DNA of 64,000 bases from Pycnococcus provasolii (Eukaryota > Chlorophyta > Pseudoscourfieldiophyceae > Pseudoscourfieldiales): positions 186,001 to 250,000 of the forward strand of contig CP150578.1 of the NCBI GenBank assembly GCA_049487715.1. The letters run 5' to 3'. Below the pieces are notes generated by a model, which searched no databases, had not been told where the DNA came from, and saw only the letters and a program-made list of their open reading frames with translations. Shown one piece after another: positions 18,696 to 27,863 of the stretch (position 1 is its first letter; each line of letters starts with the position of its first letter). The position numbers and the translations under genes are program-made.

Positions 18696-20510
18696 TCATT
18701 CCACCCCGCTTCCGTCGCCGAGGATCTCCGCCGCAGCGTCAGCCACGCGGCCCTCCCTGATAGCCTCCGCAGCACCCACCAGAGCCAAGAACACGCCCAT
18801 CGCCGCCAACAACAGAGAGCTGAACCCGCCAATGGATGCCAGCACCGTCGACCAATCACCAGGACGGGATGTATGAAGCACCTCGGCGTACTGCTTGAGA
18901 CCAACGCGAAGGGATGCCCACGCGGCGTCATTCTTGCCGACGTAGAAGAGATCGGCGGCGCGCAGCTCGTACTCGTCTGCGTGGCCGCGACGGCGACGCA
19001 CAGTCACGCCAACCTGAACAGCCTTACGTTGAAACGGCTCTAAATCAAGCTGAAGACGCATCCCACCTTCCCGACCATCGCCTAGCGTTATTTTCAGCCG
19101 TGCGTCGCATTTCTTTGGATCGCCATAAGGGCATTTCGGGAAATCCGTTCTGACAAGGATACCACCCAACTGATTATCGCCCGCCGCAACGTCGGTCGCG
19201 CACAATTCGAGCGCCGCGCTGCTGGCGCCGCCGGCAGGGTCGGTGACGTCCATCACCACCTGAGCGAGTCTTTCCGCTGTTAGCGTGCCCGCACGAATCA
19301 TGTAGTCAAAAGCCTCCCTGAGCTCGTCGAGGGATACCGCGCCGTCCTTCGGGCTTGCATCGATGCCGACGGAGTTGGGGTTAGTGATGTCGCCGTAAAG
19401 CATTGCGAGCCACGGATGGTATGCCGTGAGATTGTACGTCTTGCTGTACGTCATTTTCACAAACGCGAAAAACTCTTGACGAATGACAGCTTGCCAGTCC
19501 GCCACCGTGACGCAGTCGGCGCACGTCTTATTCCACTCGCCGAGCACAACCTTCGCACCTTCGATCGTCGAGCTGTCTTCGAGAAGGTTGTTGAGAAAGA
19601 AGTTCTCGGGATACTGGTCCGCGATGTACGTGTCTCCGTACACGTTGCCAGCCTCCACCATCGCCGTACTAAGTGGCGATTTCCATTTCAGCTCGGCACC
19701 CTCGACACCGCCGTCGAGCTTACCAGACTTGTCAACGTCGAGAAATTGAAAGAGCGCGTCGACAGCCGCGGCGGTGTCGGAGACGTACCGTTGAATCCGC
19801 GTCGTTGGCGCCGGCGTGTTGACGTCTGTAAGGTTGAGGCTTGCGTGTCCCGCAAAAATGGTTTTGGGAGAGACGGTGCGCGACGGTGCGCACGGCGTTG
19901 ACTTTCCCGCGTAGCTCTGACTCACGGTGAGCTGCTGTTTCCAAGTCCATATGTGTCTGTGCAGCATACGTCTTGTCGGAGCATCTGGCGCCTTCGCAAC
20001 TTCGTTGCCCTTGCTGACGTCGACATTATCCCTGTCAAACTTTTCATCGTGGTGCACGCACGTGTAACTTCGGTTGAACCCGTCGACGGAAGGACAAGGC
20101 CCGGCGCGCGGCAACGCAAACAGCGGGTCGTACAGCGGCACGACCTGCGCGCCTGGCGTGCACGCGAATGGTCTCGTGCACATCGTTTCGATTGTAAGAT
20201 GCATTGGTGGCAAGTTGGCTGTCGGTTCGATTGTGAACTCCGTGACTTCAGGTCTGCGTACGTGCTTTTGATACTCGAGTACGGCGAACGCGACGACGCA
20301 TGCGTACCATACGAGCGAAAGGGTTGCGGATAGCGTGTTGACGCTCCTCGGGTCGTGCACGGGTCGCTTGAACTGGTCGAACGCCCACGTCGCCCTGACG
20401 ACTCGCCCCGACTGCTTGACGGCGGCGTCGTAGCCCGAGAGCACGAGCGGCCAGACATTGGCACTACTGACGTGCGAAGATGCCGCCGAAGTATACACCT
20501 TGGTGGCCAT
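18696..20510 (-). CDS. EF-hand protein with two membrane segments, unrecognised family
   Basis: ATG at 20510 (604 aa); the frame is open further but only from a TTG. A membrane segment lies near residue 65 (LSATLSLVWYACVVAFAVL) and another near the C-terminus (GGFSSLLLAAMGVFLALVG), with a large loop between them. The loop has paired Cys (CTRPFACTPG, CPSVDG, CTRVADC-type spacing) and two EF-hand-like loops: DVDKSGKLDGGVEG, a good match, and DASPKDGAVSLDE, a looser one. The topology suggests an extracytosolic, disulfide-bonded, calcium-binding domain. Family unknown. Head-to-head with the U-box gene, about 220 bp between the starts. Confidence 0.7.
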   Translation of the reverse strand: MATKVYTSAASSHVSSANVWPLVLSGYDAAVKQSGRVVRATWAFDQFKRPVHDPRSVNTLSATLSLVWYACVVAFAVLEYQKHVRRPEVTEFTIEPTANLPPMHLTIETMCTRPFACTPGAQVVPLYDPLFALPRAGPCPSVDGFNRSYTCVHHDEKFDRDNVDVSKGNEVAKAPDAPTRRMLHRHIWTWKQQLTVSQSYAGKSTPCAPSRTVSPKTIFAGHASLNLTDVNTPAPTTRIQRYVSDTAAAVDALFQFLDVDKSGKLDGGVEGAELKWKSPLSTAMVEAGNVYGDTYIADQYPENFFLNNLLEDSSTIEGAKVVLGEWNKTCADCVTVADWQAVIRQEFFAFVKMTYSKTYNLTAYHPWLAMLYGDITNPNSVGIDASPKDGAVSLDELREAFDYMIRAGTLTAERLAQVVMDVTDPAGGASSAALELCATDVAAGDNQLGGILVRTDFPKCPYGDPKKCDARLKITLGDGREGGMRLQLDLEPFQRKAVQVGVTVRRRRGHADEYELRAADLFYVGKNDAAWASLRVGLKQYAEVLHTSRPGDWSTVLASIGGFSSLLLAAMGVFLALVGAAEAIREGRVADAAAEILGDGSGVE

Positions 20511-20734
20511 GATTGCCAAACCGATTCTTGTAGTATTTTGCAAGGAGCCGATGGTGATTTTTTCCCGGACGGACTGGACGGACGGACTCCTTCGGACAGG
20601 ACAGGGCGGAAATCCATACCGGTAATACTCGTACGACCACCTACCACAGCTCCTCTCCCAACTTGCAGGGGGGATGCAATAGTGGGTAACGTGCGGCCTT
20701 ACAGGGTCGTGGGCATCTTAATCGTCGTGTTATC

Positions 20735-21430
20735 ATGGCGCGTCTGCGTGTCGTGATTGTCGTGATAATTGTCGTCGTCATCTTAACGTACGCAGCCGCC
20801 ACTGCCGCACGCAAGTGGTACCGCGACTGGAAGCCGCGATGGGAAGAGGCGAAACGGAGAACAAGAGCACAAGCACAGGCTTCTGCGGGCGAACAGGCCA
20901 GTGTGCCGCCCTTCTGTCGGGTGGATGAAGAGAATACGGGCGTGGACGCTTTCCAAACAGGTGTGGCTTCACACGAACAACACGCACAAGAGCAGCGACC
21001 AAGCAATGGCGAGCAGCGTGTCAGGCCGCGCTCAGAAGTCGACCTGGCTGCTGAGGCGGCACTCGACGAGAATGAAGCGGCCGCACAGGCGTTCGAAATG
21101 ACGCTCAACATCGCTCGCGCCGAGTCGCTGCAGACTGCGATTCCCAGCGCGCCGCCTCAACCGGAGTCGCCACCTGGCCCGCTCATTGCACGTGACGACG
21201 TGCCGCATGACTATCGATGTCCCATCACACTCGAACTCATGAAAGATCCGGTGGTCGCTGACGACGGCTTCACGTACGAACGCACCGCCATCAATGCGTG
21301 GATGCGTGGGCGCAACCCAGTCTCGCCCGTCACCGGCGCGCGGCTCAGGTCGAAGAATGTTATCGCAAACCACACGCTGAAAGCCGCGATTGCGACATAC
21401 GTCGACTCGTACAATAACGGGACGAGCTAA
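20735..21430 (+). CDS. Membrane-anchored U-box E3 ubiquitin ligase
   Basis: 231 residues from the ATG at 20735. Residues 4-25 (RVVIVVIIVVVILTYAAATAA) are a signal anchor, followed by a charged, probably helical linker. The C-terminal 75 residues are a U-box: PHDYRCPITLELMKDPVVA, DGFTYERTAINAWM, then NPVSPVTGARL. U-box proteins recruit E2 enzymes to ubiquitinate substrates. The anchor suggests quality control at a membrane, probably the ER or an organelle outer membrane. TGTAA lies 34 bp after the stop. Confidence 0.85.
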   Translation: MARLRVVIVVIIVVVILTYAAATAARKWYRDWKPRWEEAKRRTRAQAQASAGEQASVPPFCRVDEENTGVDAFQTGVASHEQHAQEQRPSNGEQRVRPRSEVDLAAEAALDENEAAAQAFEMTLNIARAESLQTAIPSAPPQPESPPGPLIARDDVPHDYRCPITLELMKDPVVADDGFTYERTAINAWMRGRNPVSPVTGARLRSKNVIANHTLKAAIATYVDSYNNGTS

Positions 21431-21463
21431 CAAAGAGACGCGCCGCACAACGACCCCGCGCGC

Positions 21464-21468
21464 TGTAA
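21464..21468 (+). terminator. Poly(A) signal candidate TGTAA
   Basis: TGTAA in the short 3' gap after the U-box stop codon; this pentamer is the usual chlorophyte polyadenylation signal. Confidence 0.45.
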
Positions 21469-21532
21469 TTTGAGAAATAAAAGGGGTCGTCATCGTTACT
21501 CGTCATTCACCCACTACTCCAATTCTCGCATT

Positions 21533-22903
21533 CTACTCCACGATCTTGGTGATGACGCCAGCACCCACAGTGCGCCCGCCTTCGCGAAGCGCGAAACGCA
21601 AGCCCTCGTGCATCGCCACCCTCTCAATGAGCTTGAACGTCAGGTTCACGTTATCGCCCGGCATAACCATCTCTGTACCGTCAGGCAGCTCCACCTCGCC
21701 TGTGATGTCCGCCGTGCGAAGGAAGAACTGCGGCCTGTAGTTGCTAAAGAATGGCGTGTGGCGCCCACCCTCCTCTTTCGAAAGCACGTAAATCTCCGCC
21801 TGGAATTTGGTGTGTGCCTTGATCGTGTTTGGGTGGCAGATCACCTGTCCGCGAGTGATGTCGTCGCGCTTCAGGCCACGCAGCAGAAGTCCGGCATTGT
21901 CGCCCGCCTGCCCCTGGTCGAGCTTTTTCTTGAACATTTCGACGCCCGTCACCGTCGTCGCCATGTCCTCCTTCGTCTGACCGACGATTTGAACGTTTTC
22001 ACCCACCTTCACGATGCCCTGCTCGATGCGACCCGTCGCGACGGTGCCACGTCCGGGGATGGAGAAGACGTCCTCGACGGGCATGGCGAACGGCTTGTCC
22101 AGGTCACGCGTCGGCTCAGGGATGTACTCGTCGACGGTCTTCATGAGTTCGAGCACGGCATTCTTTCCGAGCTCGTCGCGTTCCCCCTTGAGCGCGCAGA
22201 GCGCGCTGCCGCGCGTGACGGGAACGTTGTCTCCATCAAACTTGTAGAAGCTGAGGAGTTCGCGCAGCTCCATCTCCACGAGGTCGATCAGCTCCTCGTC
22301 GTCGACGGCGTCCACCTTGTTGAGGAAGCACACGAGCTGCGGCACGCCCACCTGCCTGGCGAGGAGGATGTGCTCACGCGTCTGCGGCATGGGCCCGTCG
22401 GTGGCGCTGACGACGAGAATGGCGCCGTCCATCTGCGCCGCTCCTGTGATCATGTTCTTCACGTAGTCCGCGTGTCCAGGGCAGTCGACATGCGCGTAGT
22501 GCCTCGACTCCGTTTCGTACTCGACGTGTGCGGTGGCGATGGTGATCCCGCGTGCTTTTTCTTCGGGCGCCTTGTCGATGGCGTCGAACGCCACGGCTTC
22601 AGCCGTACCAGCATCTGCGAGCACTTTCGTGATCGCCGCGGTGAGCGTCGTTTTCCCGTGGTCGACGTGTCCGATGGTTCCTATGTTGAGGTGCGGCTTG
22701 GATCGCGTGTTGATGTCGTACGCCGAGAACGAGCGAGCACCAGACAAGCGAGAAGACACAAGAGGACACACAGAAGACGACAAAGACGACGACGACAGAG
22801 ACGACAGAGACGACGATGACAAATATCTTAATCCCCCCACATAAGAAGTACTAAAAGCACTTCGTACCAAGGAAACCGCCCCAGGGAGGAACGACATGGA
22901 CAT
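21533..22903 (-). CDS. Mitochondrial elongation factor Tu
   Basis: 456 residues from the ATG at 22903. The first 60 residues are Ser/Arg-rich, a mitochondrial presequence type, ending before [17 protein letters not shown]. GTPase motifs are all present: [20 protein letters not shown], and SALCALKG in the G5 region. Domains 2 and 3 are complete to [12 protein letters not shown]. It delivers aminoacyl-tRNA to organelle ribosomes. Green-algal plastids usually encode their own tufA, so mitochondria are the likelier destination; that is inference. It converges on the U-box gene. Confidence 0.93.
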   Translation of the reverse strand: MSMSFLPGAVSLVRSAFSTSYVGGLRYLSSSSLSSLSSSSLSSSVCPLVSSRLSGARSFSAYDINTRSKPHLNIGTIGHVDHGKTTLTAAITKVLADAGTAEAVAFDAIDKAPEEKARGITIATAHVEYETESRHYAHVDCPGHADYVKNMITGAAQMDGAILVVSATDGPMPQTREHILLARQVGVPQLVCFLNKVDAVDDEELIDLVEMELRELLSFYKFDGDNVPVTRGSALCALKGERDELGKNAVLELMKTVDEYIPEPTRDLDKPFAMPVEDVFSIPGRGTVATGRIEQGIVKVGENVQIVGQTKEDMATTVTGVEMFKKKLDQGQAGDNAGLLLRGLKRDDITRGQVICHPNTIKAHTKFQAEIYVLSKEEGGRHTPFFSNYRPQFFLRTADITGEVELPDGTEMVMPGDNVNLTFKLIERVAMHEGLRFALREGGRTVGAGVITKIVE

Positions 22904-23272
22904 GGCTGAGATGATTGTGATTGACGTCAGGGGGGGGATCCGGGAGGAGGAGCCGCCACGGAAATTCCTTCTTTACGCGACTTATTCTTCTTAGCTACTT
23001 ATGGGGTGCCACTCCTTGAATGGATGGATGGCTTACTTGGTGAGCTCTTCTTTAGGGGTTCATTTCTTCTCGGGTGTTTCTTGGTTTCTCCGGGAGTTTG
23101 GTTTCCTACCTATCGTAACATAAGGGAGGCGTGTACATGTGTGACTGTGACAGCACGTCTGTATTTATTTGCAGCACATGTATTGCCATACGTACACCTT
23201 GTGGTCGTGCACTTACTTGTATTATGTTAAAAAAAACAAGGTTTTAATAGAGTCTCCTTCTGGACATCTTTT
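22904..23272. other. Intergenic: EF-Tu promoter and G6PDH 3' flank
   Basis: About 370 bp with G runs near 22929 and an AT-rich stretch at 23220-23250. No gene or repeat is apparent. Confidence 0.5.
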
Positions 23273-25072
23273 TTAAGGCGTCAGCGGATGAGACATGCCG
23301 CTCGCATCAGAAGGGATCGCATCTTCGGGTAAACCTCGCAACTCGCAGCTCAAACCTCTGAGCGCATCGAATGTCGCCGCTGTCGTGTGGTGACCGCGGC
23401 TTTCGCGAAGCTCGTCCGCGGATAAAGGGCCGCGGCTGCCGTACACGTAAGGCTCGGGAATCAAGTCGCCATGCTTCATCGCATGGAGCACGGGCTCGAA
23501 AATCGCCCAAGCCTCACGAAGCTCGTCGCGGCGTACGAAGTGCTGCTGGTCGCCGCGCAGAGCATCCAATATCAAACGCTCGTACGCGTCGGGGATGGCA
23601 ACGCCCGCGTACTTGTAGTCATAACGCAGCTCGAGCTCTGACTGGCAGATCTCCACACCCAAACCAGGCTGCTTCACCGTCATCTTCATGTAAATCGCCT
23701 CGTCAGGCTGCAGGCGAAGCACGAGCTCGTTGCGAGCCTGTCTCCCCGCCACACTGCTATCCGCGCCGAAGAGGTCACCCGCAACGTCACGCAGCTGAAC
23801 GCGAACCTCCGCTTTCCGCTCGTTCAGTGCCTTGCCAGCCTTGAGAATCCAAGGAACGCCGTCCCAGCGCTCATTGTTGACGTAAAGAACACACATCGCG
23901 AACGTGTCAGCGTTGCTGCCCTCGGGCACAGTCGGGTCGTCGCGGTACGAAGGCTTGCCCTTGGCCTCGTCTCCGATGTACTGCCCGAGAACGACGTCCT
24001 CGAGAGGTACGCGCTTTACCGCGCGCAGCACCTTAAGCTTTTCGTCTCGCACGTCGTCGCTGCTCAAACTGACAGGCTTCTCCATCGCCAGGAGCGCCAT
24101 CACCTGCAGAAGATGGTTCTGGATCACGTCGCGGAGGATTCCCACCTGGTCGAAGTAGCCGCCGCGCCCCTCGGTGCCAAACGGCTCCTTGAAGATGATC
24201 TGCACGTTCGATATGTTGTCTCGCGTCCACAGCGGGCTTAAGAATCGATTCGCAAATCGCATCACGACAAGGTTCTGCACGAGCTCCTTGCCAAGGTAGT
24301 GGTCGATGCGGTACACCTGCTCCTCGCTCAGAAGTTCGCCAATGTCGCTCATCAGGCGGTCGGAGCTCTCGAGGTCGTGGCCGAACGGCTTTTCGATGAT
24401 GACGCGAAGCCAGCCGCCTGTCGCATCGACGGCGGCGACATCTCCGGCAGGCGAGAGAGACAGCGCCTCCTCGACGCTCGCGCCAACGCGTGCAGCGACG
24501 GATGTGTTTCCCATGCCGTGCTTGCGAACGAGCCTGCACACGGTGGGGTACGTGCTTGGCGGCAGGGCGAGGTAGTACAGTCGGTTGCGGTGCCTGACAT
24601 GCGGCTGCATTTCGAAGTTGCTTTCAATGTCTTCGATCATCGCGTTGAATCCGCCCGGTTCGTCGCACGAGTACGAACCGTTGCTGTATGTCACGAGACT
24701 GAGGAAGTCGTTGAGTTGTTGTCTTGCTTGCAGTTCGTCGCTGCAGTCCGTTTTGGGTGCAAGATACTCGCGCATCCTGGCGTGAAAGGCGTCGATGTGC
24801 ATGGCCGTTCTTGCAAATCCGAATATGCGCGTTCGAGGCGGCAGGAGGTTTTGCTGGAAGAGTTTGTAGAGTGCCGGGAATGTCTTTTTCTTCGCTAAGT
24901 CACCCGAGGCACCCATGACGACGATGGCGCAGCTGTCCGTTTCCAGGAAGTTGGACGGCCTTCTGAGCATAGATGGCGACGGCCTCAACGAGTGCAAGGG
25001 CCCCGAGGAGGCGAGCGGGGAGTCCGTTAAAGGCGAGGCGTTGCCGTTGATGGTCACTGGAGACGACGCCAT
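23273..25072 (-). CDS. Glucose-6-phosphate 1-dehydrogenase
   Basis: 599 residues from the ATG at 25072. It oxidises glucose 6-phosphate to 6-phosphogluconolactone with NADP+, the entry step of the oxidative pentose phosphate pathway. The NADP loop GASGDLAKKK is near residue 55 and the substrate/catalytic motif RIDHYLGKE near 250-258. IEKPFGHD and NRWDGVPWILKAGK-type motifs (here NERWDGVPWILKAGK) are also present. An insert of about 30 residues (NTSVAARVGASVEEALSLSP) is unusual in length. The 45-residue N-terminus is Ser/Pro-rich but not clearly a transit peptide, so cytosolic location is likelier. It is divergent from the Nudix gene. Confidence 0.95.
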   Translation of the reverse strand: MASSPVTINGNASPLTDSPLASSGPLHSLRPSPSMLRRPSNFLETDSCAIVVMGASGDLAKKKTFPALYKLFQQNLLPPRTRIFGFARTAMHIDAFHARMREYLAPKTDCSDELQARQQLNDFLSLVTYSNGSYSCDEPGGFNAMIEDIESNFEMQPHVRHRNRLYYLALPPSTYPTVCRLVRKHGMGNTSVAARVGASVEEALSLSPAGDVAAVDATGGWLRVIIEKPFGHDLESSDRLMSDIGELLSEEQVYRIDHYLGKELVQNLVVMRFANRFLSPLWTRDNISNVQIIFKEPFGTEGRGGYFDQVGILRDVIQNHLLQVMALLAMEKPVSLSSDDVRDEKLKVLRAVKRVPLEDVVLGQYIGDEAKGKPSYRDDPTVPEGSNADTFAMCVLYVNNERWDGVPWILKAGKALNERKAEVRVQLRDVAGDLFGADSSVAGRQARNELVLRLQPDEAIYMKMTVKQPGLGVEICQSELELRYDYKYAGVAIPDAYERLILDALRGDQQHFVRRDELREAWAIFEPVLHAMKHGDLIPEPYVYGSRGPLSADELRESRGHHTTAATFDALRGLSCELRGLPEDAIPSDASGMSHPLTP

Positions 25073-25606
25073 GGCTGGCCACCTACCTCGAAAGGTACCA
25101 CTACGAGAGAGAGATATTTTCCACCCCTGTTAACAGGGAACGGGTCCCAGACGGAGCCGAGGACAGGGATCGGAAAGCTACGGTAACTTATAAATCGGCC
25201 TATGTAAATTACCGTATGTAACTTACCGTAACATGTAACTTACCGTAACTTATTGTTAGTTATGGTTGTAACTTATGCCGCCGACCTATTTCTACGACTA
25301 AAGCGGTTAGGGTTTTTCTGCCGACCTATTTTCACGACCAAATCGATTATTATAACACTGTAGATTGATTAACATCCCGTAACTTATCCCACGCGCAACG
25401 ACGGAGCCCCGTAACTTACCGTAACTTACCGTAACTTACCGTAACTGTAACTTTCCGTAACTTACATGATCCGATTCCTGGCCGAGGAGCGGTTCGGTTC
25501 GGGGTTACAGTTTCGTTGTAACTTAAGGGGAGGGGGGGGCGGCGGCGTAGAGGTCCGCCCGGGCCGGCAGAAGGGCGGGCCATAGTTGCATGCCGCGTGT
25601 ACGCTG
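25073..25606. other. Divergent promoter region with TAACTTACCG minisatellite
   Basis: Shared 5' flank of G6PDH (-) and the Nudix gene (+). It contains many degenerate copies of the decamer GTAACTTACC, dispersed from 25195 and tandem at 25410-25450, plus two copies of a GCCGACCTATTT-led motif at 25270 and 25320. Confidence 0.6.
25195..25465. repeat. GTAACTTACC decamer repeats
   Basis: Three perfect tandem 10-bp units at 25411-25440, with degenerate units before (25195-25265) and after (to 25465). All lie between divergent gene starts. Confidence 0.8.
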
Positions 25607-26296
25607 ATGCCCGTGCAATCCCTACCTTTTGCTTACAGGTGTGCTCGACGCGGTTTGTCTGGTGTCTGTCACGCTCGACGCGGTTTGTCTCTTGGTGTCT
25701 GTCACTTTGCTTCAACTCGGCCTTGCACTCCGGTCGCATCGGCATCGTCGTCGGCGTCGTCGTCATCAGTGCCATCAGGGTTAGGTTTGGGAGCGATGAT
25801 CCTCGACGACGCCTCTGCGTCCGCGCAACACTGGCGCAAGTGCGTCGGAGTCTGCCTCGTGAACGACGACGGACTCGCGTGGGGCGCACAGCGCATTGGA
25901 CAGACTGGTGATGTCTGGCAAATGCCACAAGGTGGAATCGACGAAGGGGAGGACCCAGAGACGGCGGCAAGAAGGGAACTCTACGAGGAGACAGGCGTGA
26001 AAGCTGAGCACGTCGAGCTTGTCGCGGAGTATCCGCAGTGGCTCGCGTACGAGTTTCCGGAGGAGATCAAGCAGAAGAACGAATGGCTTGCCAAGTATCG
26101 CGGACAGGCGCAGAGGTGGTTTCTCTTTCGTTTCAAGGGCAAGGATGCAGACGTGGACATCAGCGGACTTGGCGGCGAGAAGCCGGAGTTTCAGAAGTGG
26201 CAGTGGATGCCGATGGAACGGCTCGAGGAGACTGTTATTGAGTGGAAGCGCGGCGTCTATACCGAGGCACTGGGCGCGTTCAAAGGAAAGCTATGA
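25607..26296 (+). CDS. Nudix hydrolase, RppH/Ap4A-hydrolase type
   Basis: First ATG at 25607 (229 aa). The N-terminal 65 residues are Arg/Cys/Ser-rich and probably an organelle transit peptide; they include a 30-bp direct duplication (RCARRGLSGVCH repeated as HARRGLSLGVCH). The Nudix box GGIDEGEDPETAARRELYEE, then TGV, is complete at about residues 108-131. HWRKCVGVCLVN upstream and a WQWMPMERL-type helix downstream match the RppH and plant NUDX25-27 group. Such enzymes hydrolyse diadenosine polyphosphates, ppGpp or 5'-pyrophosphates; the substrate here is not known. It converges on the transporter gene with 57 bp between. Confidence 0.88.
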   Translation: MPVQSLPFAYRCARRGLSGVCHARRGLSLGVCHFASTRPCTPVASASSSASSSSVPSGLGLGAMILDDASASAQHWRKCVGVCLVNDDGLAWGAQRIGQTGDVWQMPQGGIDEGEDPETAARRELYEETGVKAEHVELVAEYPQWLAYEFPEEIKQKNEWLAKYRGQAQRWFLFRFKGKDADVDISGLGGEKPEFQKWQWMPMERLEETVIEWKRGVYTEALGAFKGKL

Positions 26297-26353
26297 TTGC
26301 TCTTTCAGTAAAGTAATAGAGAGTAGGTGTGTTTACATTACGAACGAACAACG

Positions 26354-27594
26354 TCACGAACCTCCTCGTGTTTTCGCCATGCCCGCTTTTGCGTATGTCG
26401 ATGCGCCAAGGATCATCAGAGCATTGCCTAGAGCGAAGTACATAGGCTCCGGAAGCGGAGCCGCGCCAAGATACGGTAGCGGCAACGAGTAAGCAAGCGA
26501 TGCGAGCGGTACACTGAAGGAAAGCGTGAGACTAGTCACAACGGCGCTCGTATTTCTCAGAAGAGTGAGCGCGGTGACGTTAAATACGATGTTCACGACT
26601 ATGTACGATAGTACTGCAAGCCATGAGTACGGATCGTGAGGCAGCCAACCAAGGCCGTCGGTGGCAGCCATCGAAATGCCGAGCGGCAACGCAAGCATGA
26701 GGCTTAGCGCCTGGAACGTACTTCCTATGCTGTTCACGACAAAGACATCCAACTTCTTGTCGTCCTTGTACCGCGCGAAAATGGACTCCTTCATCACAGA
26801 AGCGAATGCGGGCAATCCAAGACCGAGCACGTATACGATTGCAGCACTCCACGGGAAGGCGGACGCACTGGAGACAGCCACGGAGGACGACGACGACGAC
26901 GTTTGTATTGCAGCGAATGACGCGAGTGCGACACCTGTGGCAACGCCAGTGGCACCGAGCACGTGTTTGACGGAGTAAACCTTACGGAGAACGAGCACAC
27001 CCGCCGTCATTTGGAAGAAGAGAAAGAGCTGGGAAATTAGCGGCAGGACTGTTCCTGGCATGAACCGTGCTGCGCTCATACCAACGGCCATAGAGACCGC
27101 CTCAAGCAATCCAATAACAGCGAAGAGCTTCCACGACTTTCGCGCGTACCGCAGCATGTCTTCGGTGACGATTCCTGCTTGCCTTCGTGCAAATAGTGTG
27201 CTGAGGTAAACGATTGCATATGTTAACGCGGTGACGAAGCTAAACTGCACGACGTGTCCGTGAAGCGGCACAAGCGCGACCTTGTACAGAACTCTGTTCG
27301 TCACGCTTACGGCGACGAGCAACGCAGCGAGCAGGATAGGAAATTCCGAACGTTTATCCCCACTTTCCGTCGTCGACGACAAAGCTGAAGACGATGACTC
27401 TGATGCACGCACACGGTTTCGTACACCAGTTGCGCCTTTTTCACGTTGAAAGGTGTCGCACGCATAGAGCGATTGCTGATTTGAGGCGAGGATAGACCTA
27501 CCACTGGTATGTATAACGACGTAGTAGCCGCCAGACGAGCACAAGCACGACGAGCACCAAAACGACAAGGACGACCCACAGCCAACCTAACCAT
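26354..27594 (-). CDS. Plastid CRT-like (CLT) drug/metabolite transporter
   Basis: About ten hydrophobic segments. NRVLYKVALVPL, then RQAGIVTEDML and FAVIGLLEAVSMAVGMSAA, match the plant CLT/chloroquine-resistance-transporter-like family, which moves thiols such as glutathione across the plastid envelope. The long frame is open to 27568 but has no ATG before the second membrane segment. A different frame starting at the ATG at 27594 (MVRLAVGRPCRFGARR) looks like a transit peptide, so a 5' exon joined by an unrecognised intron at about 27390-27490 is probable. TTACA (TGTAA in sense) lies 17 bp after the stop. Family is firm; start and first junction are not. Confidence 0.75.
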
Positions 27595-27772
27595 CCGAAT
27601 AGGACGAACAGCCGGCGAGCGAGAAAACAACAAGGACGAACGAGCACAGCCAAAGGGCGTCGGCGTCGGCGTCGGCATCGGCATCGCGCGCGGGAAGTCA
27701 CGGGACGGGGACGGGGAGGTCCCTTACCTTACAGCGTTCGTGGCTCAGGGGAATCCCGGGGGGAAAAAAACA

Positions 27773-27790
27773 CCTAACCCTAACCCTAAC
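27773..27790. repeat. Interstitial telomere-type repeat (CCCTAA)
   Basis: Three CCTAAC units in the head-to-tail gap between the TPR gene's 3' end and the transporter's 5' end, about 180 bp upstream of the putative transporter ATG. Confidence 0.85.
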
Positions 27791-27863
27791 TCATCCACTC
27801 TGTCACTTCTCCGCCTTAATGTGGCTACTTATGGTACTTACGGTTACAAAGAAGAAGTTAGTA

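Noticed and set aside
20511-20647. Upstream extension of the EF-hand gene
   Set aside because: The frame begins at TTG. The ATG at 20510 is the first methionine and leads directly into the protein.
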